Assembly: GCA_036794395.1 (NCBI GenBank) | Contig: DAIRGS010000236.1 | Location: forward strand, 1 to 11,235 | DNA length: 11,235 nt | Direction: 5' to 3' | Origin: DASXMX01 sp036794395 | Lineage (GTDB): Bacteria; Planctomycetota; Phycisphaerae; Tepidisphaerales; Tepidisphaeraceae | Part shown: positions 1-6,687 of the stretch, piece after piece | Layout of the letters: every line of letters begins with the position of its first letter | Position numbering within the stretch: the stretch's first letter is position 1 | Made by a program: the position numbers and the translations under genes | Notes under the pieces: model-generated | Told to the model about the DNA's origin: nothing | Seen by the model: the letters and a program-made list of their open reading frames with translations, nothing else | Databases searched by the model: none

Positions 1-26
1 CCCTCCCCCGGCGTACCGGTGGAGGG
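1..26. repeat. GC-rich stem-loop at the left edge
   Basis: CCCTCC (1-6) pairs with GGAGGG (21-26) and CCGG (8-11) pairs with CCGG (16-19) around a CGTA loop, with one C/T mismatch: a 10-bp stem. There is no T run on the plus side. A minus-strand terminator would need its T run left of position 1, which is outside the window. It could be the end of a terminator for a neighbouring gene, but this cannot be decided here. Confidence 0.4.
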
Positions 27-186
27 AGAAAAGGGCCGCCGAAACTGTCGCGCACCCGTTTCCAGCTCGCCTGGTGCGATGGACTCACGGCTAATCCCCA
101 TTGCAAACCGCCACATTGAAATTTGCCGTGTCGCGAAGTCTGAATCAAAGCTACGCTCAATAGTCGATTTAATTGGAAGCGATGCA

Positions 187-1131
187 ATGTCAGACTCACG
201 CACATCCGGATCCGAAACCGCCGTTGCCAACGGATGGCCCGCGTTGCCCCTGGATGACTGGCGGGAAACCTACATAACGCTCCACATGTGGACGCAGATC
301 GTCGGCAAAGTTCGCCTTGCCCTTACGCCGCTCGTTAATCACTGGTGGAACGTGCCGCTCTATGTCACAGCCCGCGGCCTGTCGACCAGCGCCATGCCAC
401 TGCCCGATCGACACCTCGAAATCCTTTTCGATTTCCTCGATCACCAATTGCAAATCACCTGCAGCGACGGCCTCCACAAGACAATTCCATTGACGCCCAA
501 ATCAGTCGCCGACTTCTACCGCGAATTGATGGATTCCCTCAAGGCAATCGGCGTTAATGTCAGAATCTGGCCCGTACCCGTCGAAATCAGCAACCCCATT
601 CCCTTTGAACAGGACACGCAACACGCCGCGTACGACGCACAATATGTTACGAGGCTGTGGCACATCCTGTCCCATGCTGAACAGGTCTTCCAGCAATTCC
701 GCGCCAAATTCATTGGTAAGTGCAGCCGAGTCCATTTTTTCTGGGGCAGCTTCGATCTGGCGGTGACGCGCTTCTCCGGCCGCCGAGCCCCCGACCGGCC
801 CGGAGCCGACCGCATTACCCGCGAAGCCTACTCCCACGAATGTATCAGCCACGGATTCTGGCCCGGCGGCGCCTGGTTGGGCACCGAAATCTCCTCCCCG
901 CTCTTCTACTCCTACACCGCCCCCGAACCTCCCGGCCTTCGCAATGCCTCCATTCGCCCCTCCATCGCCCATTTCGACACCAAACTCGGCGAGTTCGTCC
1001 TCCCCTACGACACCCTCCGCAACGTTCCATCTGCCGACCAAGCACTCACTGACTTCCTGCAAAGCACCTACGAAGCCGGTGCAAACTGCGCGGCTTGGGA
1101 CAGATCCGCACTGGAACGAAACGCTGAATAA
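187..1131 (+). CDS. DUF5996 family protein
   Basis: A 314-residue protein of unknown biochemical function. I recognise the DUF5996 family from its N-terminal signature: W17-PALPLDDW followed by TLHMWTQIVGKVRLAL (about 31-46), NHWWNVPLYVTARGL (51-65), the FDFLDHQL block (81-88), and later HFFWGSFDLAVTRFSGR (183-199) and the GFWPGGAW segment (223-230). There is no signal peptide or membrane segment, so it is probably cytosolic. The frame is open back to position 19, but the extra 56 residues are unlike the family. The ATG at 187 has a GGAAG Shine-Dalgarno (175-179) 7 nt upstream, so I start there. The gene stands alone on the plus strand and converges on the alcohol dehydrogenase gene. Family assignment is firm; no role can be given from sequence. 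Confidence 0.85.
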   Translation: MSDSRTSGSETAVANGWPALPLDDWRETYITLHMWTQIVGKVRLALTPLVNHWWNVPLYVTARGLSTSAMPLPDRHLEILFDFLDHQLQITCSDGLHKTIPLTPKSVADFYRELMDSLKAIGVNVRIWPVPVEISNPIPFEQDTQHAAYDAQYVTRLWHILSHAEQVFQQFRAKFIGKCSRVHFFWGSFDLAVTRFSGRRAPDRPGADRITREAYSHECISHGFWPGGAWLGTEISSPLFYSYTAPEPPGLRNASIRPSIAHFDTKLGEFVLPYDTLRNVPSADQALTDFLQSTYEAGANCAAWDRSALERNAE

Positions 1132-1373
1132 TCAAACGTTTCGCGCCTTATGCGGTGCCGCGCGTCACGGAACCTTGCCGCGCATCGCAGGCCTATCGCA
1201 TATGCGTTGGGCGGGAGCCTCGCACCACTGCTTTTGCGATCCTCAACGAGATAAAAAAACCGTCGCCACCCCGTCCCCACGTCTGAGGCCCCCTCGCGAA
1301 TGTTACACTCACCCCAATTCGACCTAGCCATCGGAGCGGCCAGATGCGATAGCCCTGCCGCGCATCGTCCAGT

Positions 1374-2390
1374 TCAAGGGGTCATCACCACGCGAAACCG
1401 CGCCTTGCCGCTAAGCATTCGCTCGTAGGCCTCGTTCACCTTTTCCATGGGAAATACTTCGTTCATCGACCGCACGCCAGACAGTTCACTGAAGGCCAGC
1501 GTTTCCTCTGAGTCAATCGATGTTCCCGAATACCAACCCTCAACCGAGCGCTTGCCAGAGATCAACAGGAACGGCGATACCTCCAGCGAATGCGGCGCCC
1601 CCAAAACCATCAGCTTTCCATTCGCGCCCAGTCCGCCCAGCGTGGCGGTCATCGCATCGCCATTGGTAACAGTCGCCAGTACCAGTTTCGCCCCGCCGAG
1701 CTTGGATAATTCAGCGGCGGGGTTCGATCCCTGACTGTCGATGTACTTCCACGCGCCCAGCTTTTTGGCCAGCGGCTCCTTATCCCGGCCACGGGCAATC
1801 GCGACAGTTCGGAATCCCATTTTGGCCGCGTATTGCACTCCGAGGTGCCCGAGCCCACCCAGCCCCAGAACGGCCACCAGATCCCCTGCCCGCGCGCCGC
1901 TGTTTCGCAGCGCGTTAAATGTCGTTAGTCCCGCGCACATCAATGGCGCTCCATCCACCGGGCTTAAATTCTCAGGAACCGAAGCGACCGCCGATACCGG
2001 CGCCACCATGTATTCCGCGTATCCCCCGTCATAGGTGATTCCGGTGATTTCCGTGGAGGTCTGACACGCGAAAAAATCCCCGTGCCGGCACGACTTGCAA
2101 CGACCGCAGTATCCGCCGTTCCAGCCCACGCCGATCTTCTGTCCCACGTTCCACCCCACGACGTCCGCCCCCACCGCGTCCACCAACCCGATCACCTCAT
2201 GGCCCGGCACGCGCGGATATTGGATGCCAGGAATCAGTCCGTCTTTAGTCAGCGTGTCGCTATGACAGATTCCGCACGCCTGCACCTTAATCCGCACGAA
2301 ACCCACACCCGGCTCAGGGATTTCACGCTCCACAATTTCAAAATCACCCTTCGCCCGAGGCACCTGCACCACACGCATTTTTTTAGCCAT
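1374..2390 (-). CDS. zinc-dependent alcohol dehydrogenase (MDR superfamily)
   Basis: A 338-residue medium-chain dehydrogenase that should oxidise an alcohol or reduce an aldehyde with NAD(P) in the cytosol. The N-terminal GroES-like domain carries the catalytic zinc ligands C42 (in CGICHSD), H64-E65 (in VPGHE) and C152 (in MCAGLT). The four structural-zinc cysteines are C95, C98, C101 and C109. The Rossmann domain has the GLGGLG motif at 176-181. Length and motifs match the AdhA/AdhP-like branch; the substrate cannot be told. The frame is open to a GTG at 2480, but those 30 residues are unlike the family. The ATG at 2390 has GGAG 6 nt upstream, so it is the preferred start. It lies about 100 nt downstream of the receiver gene in the same direction and may share its transcript. 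Confidence 0.93.
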   Translation of the reverse strand: MAKKMRVVQVPRAKGDFEIVEREIPEPGVGFVRIKVQACGICHSDTLTKDGLIPGIQYPRVPGHEVIGLVDAVGADVVGWNVGQKIGVGWNGGYCGRCKSCRHGDFFACQTSTEITGITYDGGYAEYMVAPVSAVASVPENLSPVDGAPLMCAGLTTFNALRNSGARAGDLVAVLGLGGLGHLGVQYAAKMGFRTVAIARGRDKEPLAKKLGAWKYIDSQGSNPAAELSKLGGAKLVLATVTNGDAMTATLGGLGANGKLMVLGAPHSLEVSPFLLISGKRSVEGWYSGTSIDSEETLAFSELSGVRSMNEVFPMEKVNEAYERMLSGKARFRVVMTP

Positions 2391-2449
2391 GTTTTGCTCC
2401 GAACGCGAGAGCCCCCAATCCGCCCGATCCTTGACCGGCTCTTTGCGCA

Positions 2450-2490
2450 GGTCAACCACCCGGCAGGTGAACCGATTCACTTCATGTGAA
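2450..2490. promoter_or_regulatory. cluster of short inverted repeats upstream of the dehydrogenase
   Basis: GTGAA (2467-2471), TTCAC (2476-2480) and GTGAA (2486-2490) occur as three alternately oriented copies of one pentamer. GGTCAA (2450-2455) pairs with TTGACC at 2431-2436. The cluster lies in the 102-nt gap between the receiver stop and the dehydrogenase start. It could be an operator or a weak mRNA structure; there is no T run to make it an intrinsic terminator. The assignment rests on the pattern alone. Confidence 0.25.
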
Positions 2491-2492
2491 GA

Positions 2493-2858
2493 TCAAGCCC
2501 CGAGCAATAACTCGCGTAAAGCCTGCCGGAGCGAAATGTAATCAATGGGCTTGAGAAAAATCTTCGAGAAACCCGCGTCACGGGCGGCCTTCAAATACTC
2601 TGGCTCATCATGACCGCTGACAATGATCCCACGAGTTTGAACATGATATTGCCGCGCCACTTTAAGAATTTCCGCCCCATTTCCGTCCGGCAGGTTAATG
2701 TCGCAAATCAATAAATCGAAAGCCTGCGTCCCGCACAGTTCCAGCGCCCGTGCGGCCGTCGACGCAATGGTCACGTCGTAACCGTCCCGCCGCAACATCC
2801 GCATGAACGCGTTGGCGGTATCCTGATGATCCTCAACTAATAAAATCGTCTGCCCCAT
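2493..2858 (-). CDS. single-domain response regulator (CheY-like receiver)
   Basis: A 121-residue protein that is only a receiver domain. The acidic pocket E9-D10, the phospho-acceptor D53 (in LLICDINLPDGNG), the conserved S81 (in IIVSGHDEPEY) and K103 (in FLKPI) are all present, so it should be phosphorylated by a histidine kinase. There is no output domain, so it probably acts by protein contact or within a phosphorelay, as CheY or Spo0F do. No kinase gene is in the window. The ATG at 2858 begins directly with the usual ILLVEDH strand. It has only a weak AGGG close to the start codon as a possible ribosome site. It precedes the dehydrogenase gene, but a functional tie is not shown. Confidence 0.92.
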   Translation of the reverse strand: MGQTILLVEDHQDTANAFMRMLRRDGYDVTIASTAARALELCGTQAFDLLICDINLPDGNGAEILKVARQYHVQTRGIIVSGHDEPEYLKAARDAGFSKIFLKPIDYISLRQALRELLLGA

Positions 2859-2872
2859 GCCCTGTGCCCGGC

Positions 2873-2902
2873 ATCATAGCAACACCCGCCCCAAATGAGC
2901 AA
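2873..2902 (-). promoter_or_regulatory. candidate promoter of the receiver gene
   Basis: On the minus strand an extended -10, TGC followed by TATGAT (2873-2878; 5 of 6 to consensus), lies 14 nt before the ATG. TTGCTC (2897-2902; 3 of 6) sits 18 nt upstream of it. The implied leader is only about 7 nt. A consensus TTGACA is present further up (2918-2923), but it has no -10 at proper spacing. Confidence 0.35.
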
Positions 2903-2977
2903 CCCGCCGCCATCATTTGTCAAACATTTCTCGGCTCAGGCAAAGTTCCGCCAAATCCGAGAGCGGCATGACTGGTG

Positions 2978-3550
2978 TCATTGTTTGCGTGATCGTGGTC
3001 CCTTGCTCTTGCTGGCCAACGTGGCCTTCTGTTTCCGTTCCTTCTCGGCGTCATTTAGGGCAGTAAGGATTTTCAAGAGTGGCTCCGTCGCCTTATCGAT
3101 AATTGCATCATCCGTAGCGCAGGAGATAACGACCGTAAAAAGACCGCCTTTGGAAAACTTGGAATAGGGGGGCAATCGTAGTTTCTGGGGCAATGATGTG
3201 ATCGTTTGCTTCGTAGATTCGTCGCTACCCTGATAGCCGGCAGTAACCTGCAACCTCCCGGCGCTCACGAGTTGGGGATCGGACGTGGAAAACCAGATGT
3301 ATGGAACCCAGCCGTCCTCATCGCCCTCGTCCTCGTCGTCTTCTTCCTCGGTAATCCACCAAGAGCGTGTGGTGTTTTTCACTTCTTCCCCAAGATGAGA
3401 AGTTGCCAGCGTGGAGTTGATCTTCTCTCGAAGGGCATCATGAAACGTGGAGATATCGTCTAAGAAAGCCTTCCACATCTCGTCGACGACCGCAAAATTC
3501 TCAGCGTAGAGACGGGCCGCAGGGCCGAACTGACGAAAATTATCGCTCAT
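2978..3550 (-). CDS. unrecognised protein with a long acidic run, last gene of the cassette
   Basis: I do not recognise this 190-residue protein. It looks soluble, with no signal or membrane segment. The start (about 1-60) is mostly helix-like. A pair of tryptophans (64-65) comes just before an almost pure Glu/Asp run at 68-79, followed by WVPYIWF (81-87). A beta-rich section around 100-145 includes GLFTVVISCATDD (136-148), and the tail (168-190) is rich in Lys and Arg. The ATG at 3550 has GGAG 7 nt upstream and overlaps the end of the nuclease-like gene by 11 nt, so the two were probably translated together and their products may interact. The frame stays open to 3622, but that extension lies inside the upstream gene. 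An inhibitor, a DNA mimic or a partner of the nuclease are possible roles, all guesses. Confidence 0.72.
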   Translation of the reverse strand: MSDNFRQFGPAARLYAENFAVVDEMWKAFLDDISTFHDALREKINSTLATSHLGEEVKNTTRSWWITEEEDDEDEGDEDGWVPYIWFSTSDPQLVSAGRLQVTAGYQGSDESTKQTITSLPQKLRLPPYSKFSKGGLFTVVISCATDDAIIDKATEPLLKILTALNDAEKERKQKATLASKSKGPRSRKQ

Positions 3551-4588
3551 GTTTAGGCTCCGACAGAAGGATTGTGGCCGCTTCCGCGAGATCGTGCAGA
3601 CGGTGAAGGATACGCCGATCATCGGTCCAGTCAGGTTGAAGTGACCAACCCGCGACCCGTGTAATAAGCTCCCGTACGGACGCAGAGGAAGTTGTGGCGG
3701 TCGTCAGGAAATGGGTGATGACCATCTTGTAGGCAGTTCGCGTGTCAGGCGGAAGTTCCTCCGTTTCTAAAACAGATGCGAGGGAAAGCGCGAAGGTAAC
3801 GAAGGTGGTCATTGTTGCCTTCTCATTCTGGGCCTCATGTCCATCTGGGGAAATGTAGATCATCTCAATGTCTTCGATGGGCCGGCCAAGCTTTCGGGCG
3901 ATAGCCGAAGGATACGCAAGCGTCTGAGAAATACCAGACGGTGCTGCGTGCTCGTATGAAGCCGTTTTTGCCTCCACGACTATTGCAAACTTCCCAAAAT
4001 CCATAACGAGATCGGGAATGCCATCATCTGTAAACACCTACGTTTCGGGAAGGCAGGGATTCTGGCCACACATCGCTTCGTCCAAGCCGAGAGAGATCAT
4101 CCAAGCCCGTTGTCGTCGCAAGGCTGAGGGCGGGTGGGTGGTCTCAGCGAGTGCCCACGCCATTAGCTTGGTATAGGAATTCTCGACGTATCTGAAACCC
4201 GCGAGCTTGAGCAAATCATGATCCGTCAGCCACTTTGACGCGAGTCTCACCCGCTCGGTTATTGCGGGTAGTGACTGCTTAATGCTTGCCACAGCCATGG
4301 GGATGGAAGCATCGGCAAATCGTTTGAATTCGTTGAGGTGTACTTCGGGCGGGGGCTTTGGTTCGAGACGACGGGCTTTCTCGATAAACTCTTGGAACTG
4401 AAGCACGATGGGCGTAGAAAGTCTGGGCCGTAGCAGTGCGTTCGCCTTCTGAGCAAACGCAGCAAATTGTCCCGCTGACTTAACCACGTGCCACTCCATT
4501 CCTGTGAGCGTTGTCGCGCCATCACCACGAAGTCTGCTCAATCGCTCGCCATCTTGCCAAGCAAGTCATGATTCTTATCCATATTCAT
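3540..4588 (-). pseudogene. PD-(D/E)XK nuclease-like gene, broken by a frameshift and an amber codon
   Basis: Read through, this encodes about 349 residues of a PD-(D/E)XK-superfamily protein. The nuclease core is visible: VENSYTKLMAW (acidic residue near the encoded 4184-4182), then IPDLVM (D at about 4013-4011) and FAIVVEAKT, with E and K at about 3974-3966. There are 12 residues between the Asp and the Glu of ExK. Two lesions split it. The ATG at 4588 has a strong GAGAGGG 5 nt upstream and lies 10 nt after the previous stop, but its frame stops at 4538-4540 after 16 codons; the long frame resumes one base earlier, as after a 1-nt deletion. A TAG at 4038-4040 then cuts the frame just before FTDDGIPD. 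The part after it begins with GTG and has no ribosome site. A TTG start at 4541 is the alternative reading for the first lesion. Confidence 0.7.
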
Positions 4589-4593
4589 TTCGA

Positions 4594-4600
4594 CCCTCTC
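4594..4600 (-). promoter_or_regulatory. ribosome binding site of the broken nuclease-like gene
   Basis: GAGAGGG on the minus strand is followed by a 5-nt spacer and ATG at 4588. It overlaps the TGA stop of the XRE gene (4599-4601). This site is the main reason to place the original start at 4588 rather than at the TTG at 4541. Confidence 0.5.
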
Positions 4601-5069
4601 ACAACTTCACCGCCAACGCCTCGTTATGGAACTTTTCCAACGCTTCCTGTTCCTGCGGTTCCAGCGGTTTCACCGATTCGGTGCGTGCCGCGAAATGCAG
4701 CGCCGCCTGTTCAAGTTGGCGACTTTCTGTCGGCAACAGCCCGGCAAGTTGCAACAGCAGTTGCGGATTGACCCCGAGAAACGCAGCCAGGCGTTGAATG
4801 GTCTGAGGGCTTTGAACTTTGCCTTCCGTTTCAACCGCTAAAAGCTCGCCAAGCTCTACGCCGGCTTTTTCGGCCAGGTGCTCAAGCGACTGGCCAAGTT
4901 GGCGGCGGGAAAGCTCCACGAACTTTGCCAAAGAGCGCCGCGATGCTTCGGTGTCGCCCAGCTTCGCCCGCCCGTGAGGGCCACCGACATCGAACGTGTG
5001 CCCCTCCTCAAGTGCGGACATTTCCAGCACCCAGGCATCGTCCCGTTTCACTTGTTCAAATGCGGTCAT
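4599..5069 (-). CDS. XRE-family helix-turn-helix protein
   Basis: A 156-residue, probably DNA-binding, cytosolic protein. An N-terminal section (1-45) of unknown fold precedes a Cro/C1-type helix-turn-helix at about 50-110: LSRRQLGQSLEHLAEKAGV, then a recognition region ending in QTIQRLAAFLGVNPQ (89-103). A Glu/Gln-rich helical tail follows (113-156). The ATG at 5069 has a very good GGAGGGG site 4-5 nt upstream. It overlaps the stop of the acetyltransferase gene as ATGA, so the two are translationally coupled. A longer frame to 5117 would run inside that gene and is less likely. The position after RHH and GNAT genes suggests an autoregulator or antitoxin of the module, which is inference. GC is high (about 65% in one 60-base line), unlike the nuclease-like gene downstream. 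Confidence 0.87.
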   Translation of the reverse strand: MTAFEQVKRDDAWVLEMSALEEGHTFDVGGPHGRAKLGDTEASRRSLAKFVELSRRQLGQSLEHLAEKAGVELGELLAVETEGKVQSPQTIQRLAAFLGVNPQLLLQLAGLLPTESRQLEQAALHFAARTESVKPLEPQEQEALEKFHNEALAVKL

Positions 5070-5707
5070 ATTCCCCTCCGTTTCGTTAAGAAATAGTTCG
5101 CCCCCTGTTGCGTCCACTCATAATACCACAGGCCCCGCGCGTGGCGGTTGTGTCGCTCGATTTCAACGCGAACGAGGCCCAGCTTCTCGTAAAATCCCTC
5201 CGAACGATTGAGAGAATGCAGCCCAAGCCTGCCGCCGAATTCCATGTCGATACTGAGCCTTGCCGCACCTTCCATGAGGAAAGAGCCGATAGCACCGAAA
5301 CGGGGCTTATCCACCAGGTCTTCATTGTTCTGCGGTGAGCTTTGTACATAGTCCACATACACGATCGGCTTGCCGGTATCCGGCGGAACGCGTGCGAAGT
5401 AACCATCCGTGACAACCAGCATCAGTCCTTGCATAACGCCTTCGCATTCGATTCCCAGTGACCGGTAGGACGCTAGAGAAATCCAGGCAGCTTTGGTGGA
5501 CCAGTTCCAGTGCGGATTTTCCAAAGCGGGCAATCCCAGGCGTCCACGTCGTTCAAGGCCGGCGTTCAAGAGCGGTTCCCAATTCCGGGCCGTCTCGGCC
5601 AAGACAGGTGCAGGTACATCGAGACACAGAAATGCGTTTACCAGCCTGCCACGCGATTGCCCTTGACGCGTGTGCTTGTCTTCGAGTTTGACGGGCACGC
5701 GAGTCAA
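5066..5707 (-). CDS. GNAT-family N-acetyltransferase
   Basis: A 213-residue protein of the GNAT fold, expected to move an acetyl group from acetyl-CoA to an amine; the acceptor is unknown. Recognisable parts are HWNWSTKAAW (66-75), GVMQGLMLV (90-98, a central strand), VYVDYVQSSP (116-125), the pyrophosphate-binding turn RFGAIG (136-141) with the helix after it, GGRLGLHSL (158-166), and GFYEKLGL (171-178) near the C-terminus. These match a GNAT subgroup that I recall from cyanobacteria and proteobacteria. The frame begins with TTG at 5707, overlapping the TGA of the RHH gene by 4 nt. A GTG at 5698 is possible; neither has a strong ribosome site, so translation probably depends on coupling. Toxin GNATs of type II systems (TacT, AtaT) are usually shorter, so enzyme and toxin are both open. 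Confidence 0.82.
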   Translation of the reverse strand: MTRVPVKLEDKHTRQGQSRGRLVNAFLCLDVPAPVLAETARNWEPLLNAGLERRGRLGLPALENPHWNWSTKAAWISLASYRSLGIECEGVMQGLMLVVTDGYFARVPPDTGKPIVYVDYVQSSPQNNEDLVDKPRFGAIGSFLMEGAARLSIDMEFGGRLGLHSLNRSEGFYEKLGLVRVEIERHNRHARGLWYYEWTQQGANYFLTKRRGI

Positions 5708-5916
5708 AGGACGACGAGCTCCGATTTCGTCTTGGCCTTGTCATCTTCCCAAACGAGCCGCTCACCCTTGGAAAGTTTTGCATCCAAGAGTTGGTAGAGG
5801 CGGATTGCTTGCCGGATGACCGCCGTCTTGGTCATATCCTTACTGGCGGACAGCTCCTCCAGGGCAACCATTTCCCGCTCGGTAAGGTTCAAAGTCATAG
5901 TCCGTTTTTCCTTCAT
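5704..5916 (-). CDS. ribbon-helix-helix (CopG-like) protein
   Basis: A 70-residue protein of the RHH class of small DNA-binding dimers, which includes many antitoxins. The strand TMTLNLTERE (6-15) is followed by helix A (about 16-26), the turn KDMTKTAV (26-33) and helix B through IRLYQLLDAKL (38-48). The charged tail ends in ELVVL, a pattern I recall from stand-alone CopG-like proteins. The first ATG in frame is 5931, but that lies at the expected transcription start of the candidate promoter. The ATG at 5916 has GGAG 9 nt upstream, so I use it. It is the first gene of the minus-strand cassette and overlaps the acetyltransferase gene by 4 nt. An RHH protein before a GNAT gene is the arrangement of known acetyltransferase toxin-antitoxin pairs; its role as antitoxin here is inferred. 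Confidence 0.85.
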   Translation of the reverse strand: MKEKRTMTLNLTEREMVALEELSASKDMTKTAVIRQAIRLYQLLDAKLSKGERLVWEDDKAKTKSELVVL

Positions 5917-5937
5917 GGTGCTTCGCTCCATTGAAGG

Positions 5938-5967
5938 ATTTTACACCATAATCGGCCACAAAATCAA
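5938..5967 (-). promoter_or_regulatory. candidate promoter of the RHH-GNAT-XRE cassette
   Basis: On the minus strand TTGATT (5962-5967; 4 of 6) and TAAAAT (5938-5943; 5 of 6) are separated by 18 nt. Transcription would begin near 5931, leaving a short leader with GGAG before the ATG at 5916. It is the only good promoter I see for the five genes below it. Confidence 0.5.
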
Positions 5968-6201
5968 CCGAAATCCAGCGTGATGGTTCGCCTTTTCCGG
6001 GCTATTCCTTTATCGGACCTTGCCTCTTCATAAACACGTCGCCTCTCCATCCCGCGTTTCAAAAGCGCTATCGGCGACGGAATTGAAGTTCACTCTACTG
6101 AGTTCGCGCGAATGCGCGGTCACCATGCGCACAGGCGCATCAAATAATAGGCTGGAGAAGGCGTGGGAGAACCCACCGGCGAAGGCTGCGCGGCACCGAG
6201 A

Positions 6202-6237
6202 TTAAAACCTTGTGTGCAACGCGAACCGCAAGCACAC
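6202..6237 (-). terminator. possible weak terminator after the acylphosphatase gene
   Basis: On the minus strand GTGTGC (6232-6237) and GCACAC (6212-6217) can pair across a 14-nt loop, followed after AAGG by TTTT (6204-6207). The stem is short and the T run modest. The rest of 5968-6275 holds no gene or repeat that I can support. Confidence 0.3.
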
Positions 6238-6275
6238 CAGCAGTGGCTACGTTTGGTCGCCAACCGAGACGTGCA

Positions 6276-6548
6276 TCAACAATGCTTGATCCGAAACCGC
6301 TCAAATTCCCCAGTTGCCGGGGCGGCACAAGTTTCGATGTCGCGGACATAATCAGACATGCGGTGACGCAGATCCTGAACGACGTCTTCCATCTCCCGCT
6401 CATCCCCCTCCATCACCAATTCAACCCGGCCGTCAGGCAGGTTCCGCACGTATCCAAAAACGTTGTGGCGTTGAGCGATGTTGTGCGTTGTGTACCGGAA
6501 GCCCACCCCCTGAACGTGTCCACTGAAGTGATACGTGCGCCGTTCCAT
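6276..6548 (-). CDS. acyP: acylphosphatase
   Basis: A 90-residue cytosolic enzyme that hydrolyses the carboxyl-phosphate bond of acyl phosphates. The family signature is complete: GHVQGVGFRYTT (10-21), with the phosphate-binding R18, and FGYVRNLPDGRVELVMEG (31-48), with the catalytic N36. The length is typical. The ATG at 6548 has GAGGG 7 nt upstream; the GTG at 6566 in the same frame would add six residues and has no better site. The gene lies 139 nt downstream of the zincin lipoprotein gene on the same strand. That gap contains a TACCC-ACC-GGGTA inverted repeat (6589-6601), so it may have its own promoter. Of the two standard signatures, the second is slightly varied (DGRVELVMEG) but functional in look. 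Confidence 0.95.
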   Translation of the reverse strand: MERRTYHFSGHVQGVGFRYTTHNIAQRHNVFGYVRNLPDGRVELVMEGDEREMEDVVQDLRHRMSDYVRDIETCAAPATGEFERFRIKHC

Positions 6549-6687
6549 CCGTCTGCCCTCTAACACACGGGTCGTCCTTGACGCATACTACCCACCGGGT
6601 ACTCACGGCTCCAAGAGGTAAATTAATTCTGTAGGCGGCTGGCAGCGGGCAGTAGGCAGAACAACGCGCGAAACTTTGATCAAAAAA

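Noticed and set aside
502..1062. 186-codon open frame on the minus strand inside the DUF5996 gene
   Set aside because: It is Gly/Ala/Val-rich and without motifs, and the plus-strand frame matches a known family over its whole length.
1253..1259. Seven-base A run (T run on the minus strand) downstream of the dehydrogenase, as intrinsic terminator
   Set aside because: I could find no complementary stem in the 30 bases before the T run on the minus strand.
1176..1367. TGCCGCGCATCG present twice (1176-1187 and 1356-1367)
   Set aside because: A single 12-bp match 180 nt apart in GC-rich DNA with no regular spacing; not evidence of a CRISPR or tandem array.
2082..2489. 135-codon open frame on the plus strand opposite the dehydrogenase N-terminus
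   Set aside because: It is a shadow of a well-supported gene, rich in His, Pro and Arg, without a ribosome site or recognisable domain.
2930..2961. CTCGG/CCGAG pair after the acidic-protein gene as a terminator
   Set aside because: The stem is 5 bp with a poorly paired interior and is not followed by a T run.
4538..4588. 16-codon frame as a leader peptide (attenuator) for the nuclease-like gene
   Set aside because: It has no run of a regulatory amino acid and no following terminator hairpin. The exact hand-over to the long frame fits a frameshift better.
6640..6660. GGCAG-rich short repeats before the zincin gene's 3' end
   Set aside because: They are imperfect and too short to separate from chance; no tandem period is maintained.
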